Part shown: in pieces, positions 62,416 to 64,000 of the stretch | Numbering within the stretch: the first letter of the stretch is position 1 | Layout: every line of letters begins with the position of its first letter | DNA from: Kiloniella litopenaei | GTDB lineage: Bacteria; Pseudomonadota; Alphaproteobacteria; Kiloniellales; Kiloniellaceae | Length of the DNA: 64,000 nt | Reading direction: 5' to 3' | Assembly (NCBI RefSeq): GCF_000982415.1 | Contig: NZ_LANI01000003.1 | Location: 62,001 to 126,000, forward strand | Position numbers and translations under genes: made by a program | Notes under the pieces: generated by a model | Told to the model about the DNA's origin: nothing | Databases searched by the model: none | The model's input: the letters and a program-made list of their open reading frames with translations, nothing else

Positions 62416-64000
62416 ATGACGACATTCATGCGCACACGCCAATGGACAGTCAATTTAGCATCAAAGGCCGCAAAACTTGCCGGCCTATTCCTGCTTTGCT
62501 CATATACAGCACAGGCAGCGACAAAAATTGAAGAACAACTTCCCAAAACAGATGTAGAGATAACTCAAAGCTTCACGCTACCAGAGATTCTGAGCAATGA
62601 AGACGTTAAACGTTACAGCAGAATTTTCGCACGACAGGAACAGGGACGTTGGAAGGATGCTGACAAACTGATTTCCAAGCTTGATAACAAGATACTGCTC
62701 GGTCACGTTCAGGCACAGAGATACTTGCACCCAACTGCATACAGATCAAAATACAAGGAACTAAAAACATGGCTTGCGGCCTATGCCGATCATCCCCAGG
62801 CCGATACTATATACAAACTTGCCCTACAAAGGCGTCCCAAGAACTACAAATACCCCCAGAAACCTGTTCGCTTCAAAAGCGCCCCCTATCGCGCTTATGG
62901 AAAAAATTATAACTATCGATCTAATAAGAAGCTGTCCAAATCTGACAGAATCAAAGCTAATCGCCTGAAAAGCCAACTGCGCAGAAATATCCTGAACACA
63001 CGCCTGTCCATTACCGAAGACGTGCTAAAATCAGCCAAGGCAAAACGGCTTCTTGACCCCATAGAAATTAACGAAACATATGCCAAGCTGGCTGCAGCCT
63101 GGTATTATTATGGGAAAGATAAAAAAGCTTATCAGCTCGCCAAAAAAGCAACTCAATCCAGAAAGTACGTGCCATCGGCCGACTGGATTGCAGGCCTAGC
63201 AGCTTGGCGCCTGAACAAAACAAAAGAAGCTCGTGATCACTTCTCTCATCTTGCCAAAGCATCCCGAAGCAGCAGCTGGATGCGATCATCAGGAGCCTAT
63301 TGGGCCGCCCGGGCAAACTTGAAGCTGAAACAACCTCAAGATGTGAGCAAATACCTCTATCAGGCAGCAGAATATCCACGAACATTTTATGGTATTCTTG
63401 CACGCAGAGCACTTGGTCTGGACCTTACATTTGACTACCAGACAACTCCATTAAATGAAATCACAGCCAAGACATTACAAAGCCACGCACCAAGCAAAAG
63501 GGCACTGGCTCTTATCCAACTGGGACAGACAAAAGAAGCAAAGGCAGAACTAAGCCGTCTGGTTGGCAGCATCGAAGGCAATGAAATACCCGCTTTCTTG
63601 CAGCTTACGGAACACACAGGCATGCCTGAACTAGCTTTCAGGCTGGGCGCCAGACTGGCAGCAGAAGAAAAGCAGGAAAAACAAAACCCCGCAGAAAACC
63701 GGGGCGTGATAGATGCCGCCCTGTACCCAATCCCCAAATGGGAACCAGAAGGCGGTTTTGAAATTGATCGCGCCTTGGTTTTTGCCTTCATGCGCCAGGA
63801 ATCATCATTTAATCCCAACGCAAAAAGCCCGGATGGAGCACGTGGCCTTTTACAACTAATGCCCCAAACTGCAAGCTACATATCACAAGGGCAAAGCTTT
63901 CGCGGTAAAACACGGAATCAACTATACGATCCCTCTTTGAACCTGGCCCTTGGTCAAAAATATTTAGGCTATCTACTCAACCACAACTATGTTGAGGGAG
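62416..64000 (+). CDS. Soluble lytic murein transglycosylase (partial, cut by window end)
   Basis: The 5' part of a slt-type gene; 528 codons are visible with no stop before the window ends. A signal peptide region (LAGLFLLCSYTAQAA) follows a basic N terminus. A long superhelical U-domain has TPR-like helices (YAKLAAAWYYYGKDKKAYQLAKKATQ). The catalytic SLT domain starts near residue 450, with the catalytic glutamate E462 in MRQESSFNPNAKSPDGARGLLQLMPQTA. It cleaves peptidoglycan glycan strands to anhydromuropeptides in the periplasm. A 7-bp hairpin, GCCAGCT/AGCTGGC, lies 49 bases upstream. Confidence 0.93.
   Translation, partial: MTTFMRTRQWTVNLASKAAKLAGLFLLCSYTAQAATKIEEQLPKTDVEITQSFTLPEILSNEDVKRYSRIFARQEQGRWKDADKLISKLDNKILLGHVQAQRYLHPTAYRSKYKELKTWLAAYADHPQADTIYKLALQRRPKNYKYPQKPVRFKSAPYRAYGKNYNYRSNKKLSKSDRIKANRLKSQLRRNILNTRLSITEDVLKSAKAKRLLDPIEINETYAKLAAAWYYYGKDKKAYQLAKKATQSRKYVPSADWIAGLAAWRLNKTKEARDHFSHLAKASRSSSWMRSSGAYWAARANLKLKQPQDVSKYLYQAAEYPRTFYGILARRALGLDLTFDYQTTPLNEITAKTLQSHAPSKRALALIQLGQTKEAKAELSRLVGSIEGNEIPAFLQLTEHTGMPELAFRLGARLAAEEKQEKQNPAENRGVIDAALYPIPKWEPEGGFEIDRALVFAFMRQESSFNPNAKSPDGARGLLQLMPQTASYISQGQSFRGKTRNQLYDPSLNLALGQKYLGYLLNHNYVEG

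Noticed and set aside
1-64000. Prophage, insertion sequences, CRISPR arrays or rRNA genes
   Set aside because: No integrase, transposase, regular spaced repeats, att-like repeats flanking tRNA-Gln, or rRNA sequence was seen.

Overview
The window is a 64 kb piece of a Gram-negative bacterial chromosome, almost certainly an alphaproteobacterium of the Rhodospirillales kind (free-living, probably aquatic). The basis is the gene content: a compact petABC cytochrome bc1 operon read Rieske-cyt b-cyt c1, a MarR plus OmpR-type regulator pair resembling PetP/PetR, ETF-ubiquinone oxidoreductase, a TAXI-type TRAP transporter, lipid A-core heptose epimerase HldD, UbiK, and a MoxR/DUF58/DUF4159 cluster typical of alphaproteobacteria. 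No phage, integrase, insertion sequence, CRISPR array or rRNA operon was seen. One tRNA gene (Gln, UUG) is present. The base composition is moderate, with AT-rich intergenic regions and many clean rho-independent terminators.

Layout. 0-2 kb: moeA-moaD-moaE (molybdenum cofactor). 2-6 kb: ilvE divergent from a MarR gene, then a response regulator and sensor kinase. 6-9 kb (minus): csaA, a TetR regulator, proC, a YbjN protein, ubiK. 9-13 kb (plus): hldD-lgt-MidA-like-pgeF, tightly overlapping, then a lipoprotein. 14-18 kb: prs, rplY, pth, ychF. 18-22 kb (minus): an HPP membrane protein, a VOC protein, petABC. 22-24.5 kb (plus): trmL, hemF, a GNAT gene. 24.5-27.3 kb (minus): CCA transferase, DUF6111-like, Nudix, DUF1285. 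27.5-34.4 kb (plus): the four-gene MoxR/DUF58/BatA-DUF4159/VWA-like operon. 34.4-38.7 kb: a GNAT gene, then a LysR gene divergent from pirin and glutathionyl-hydroquinone reductase, and DUF924. 38.8-41.7 kb (minus): a PEP-carboxylase-family protein with altered catalytic residues. 42-44.3 kb (plus): a small acidic protein, a Sel1 protein, and a DUF2946/PCu(A)C copper pair. 44-46.4 kb: an AlkD-like protein divergent from a secreted protein. 46.4-51.8 kb (minus): TRAP permease, TAXI receptor, DctB-like kinase. 51.8-55 kb: YaiI, a spermidine-synthase-like protein, a GNAT gene, an iodotyrosine-deiodinase-like nitroreductase, tRNA-Gln. 55-61 kb: a K/A-rich membrane protein with a peptidoglycan-binding domain, ispE, a TPR lipoprotein, ETF-QO. 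61-64 kb: a family-4-like UDG and a truncated soluble lytic transglycosylase.

Most genes are conserved housekeeping functions. The unusual signals are: (1) a PEP-carboxylase homologue in which the residues matching E. coli K546, H579 and R581 are replaced; (2) a UDG family-4 homologue with both catalytic motifs altered; (3) a nitroreductase carrying the exact E/Y/K spacing of iodotyrosine deiodinase; (4) a near-perfect sigma-54 promoter before the TAXI receptor, next to a DctB-like kinase with no adjacent response regulator; (5) an AU-rich hairpin that covers the Shine-Dalgarno of the chaperone-like csaA; and (6) several perfect inverted repeats in divergent intergenic regions (LysR/pirin, alkD/secreted protein, upstream of moxR). 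All functional readings come from reading the sequence and from memory of the families. No database search was run.
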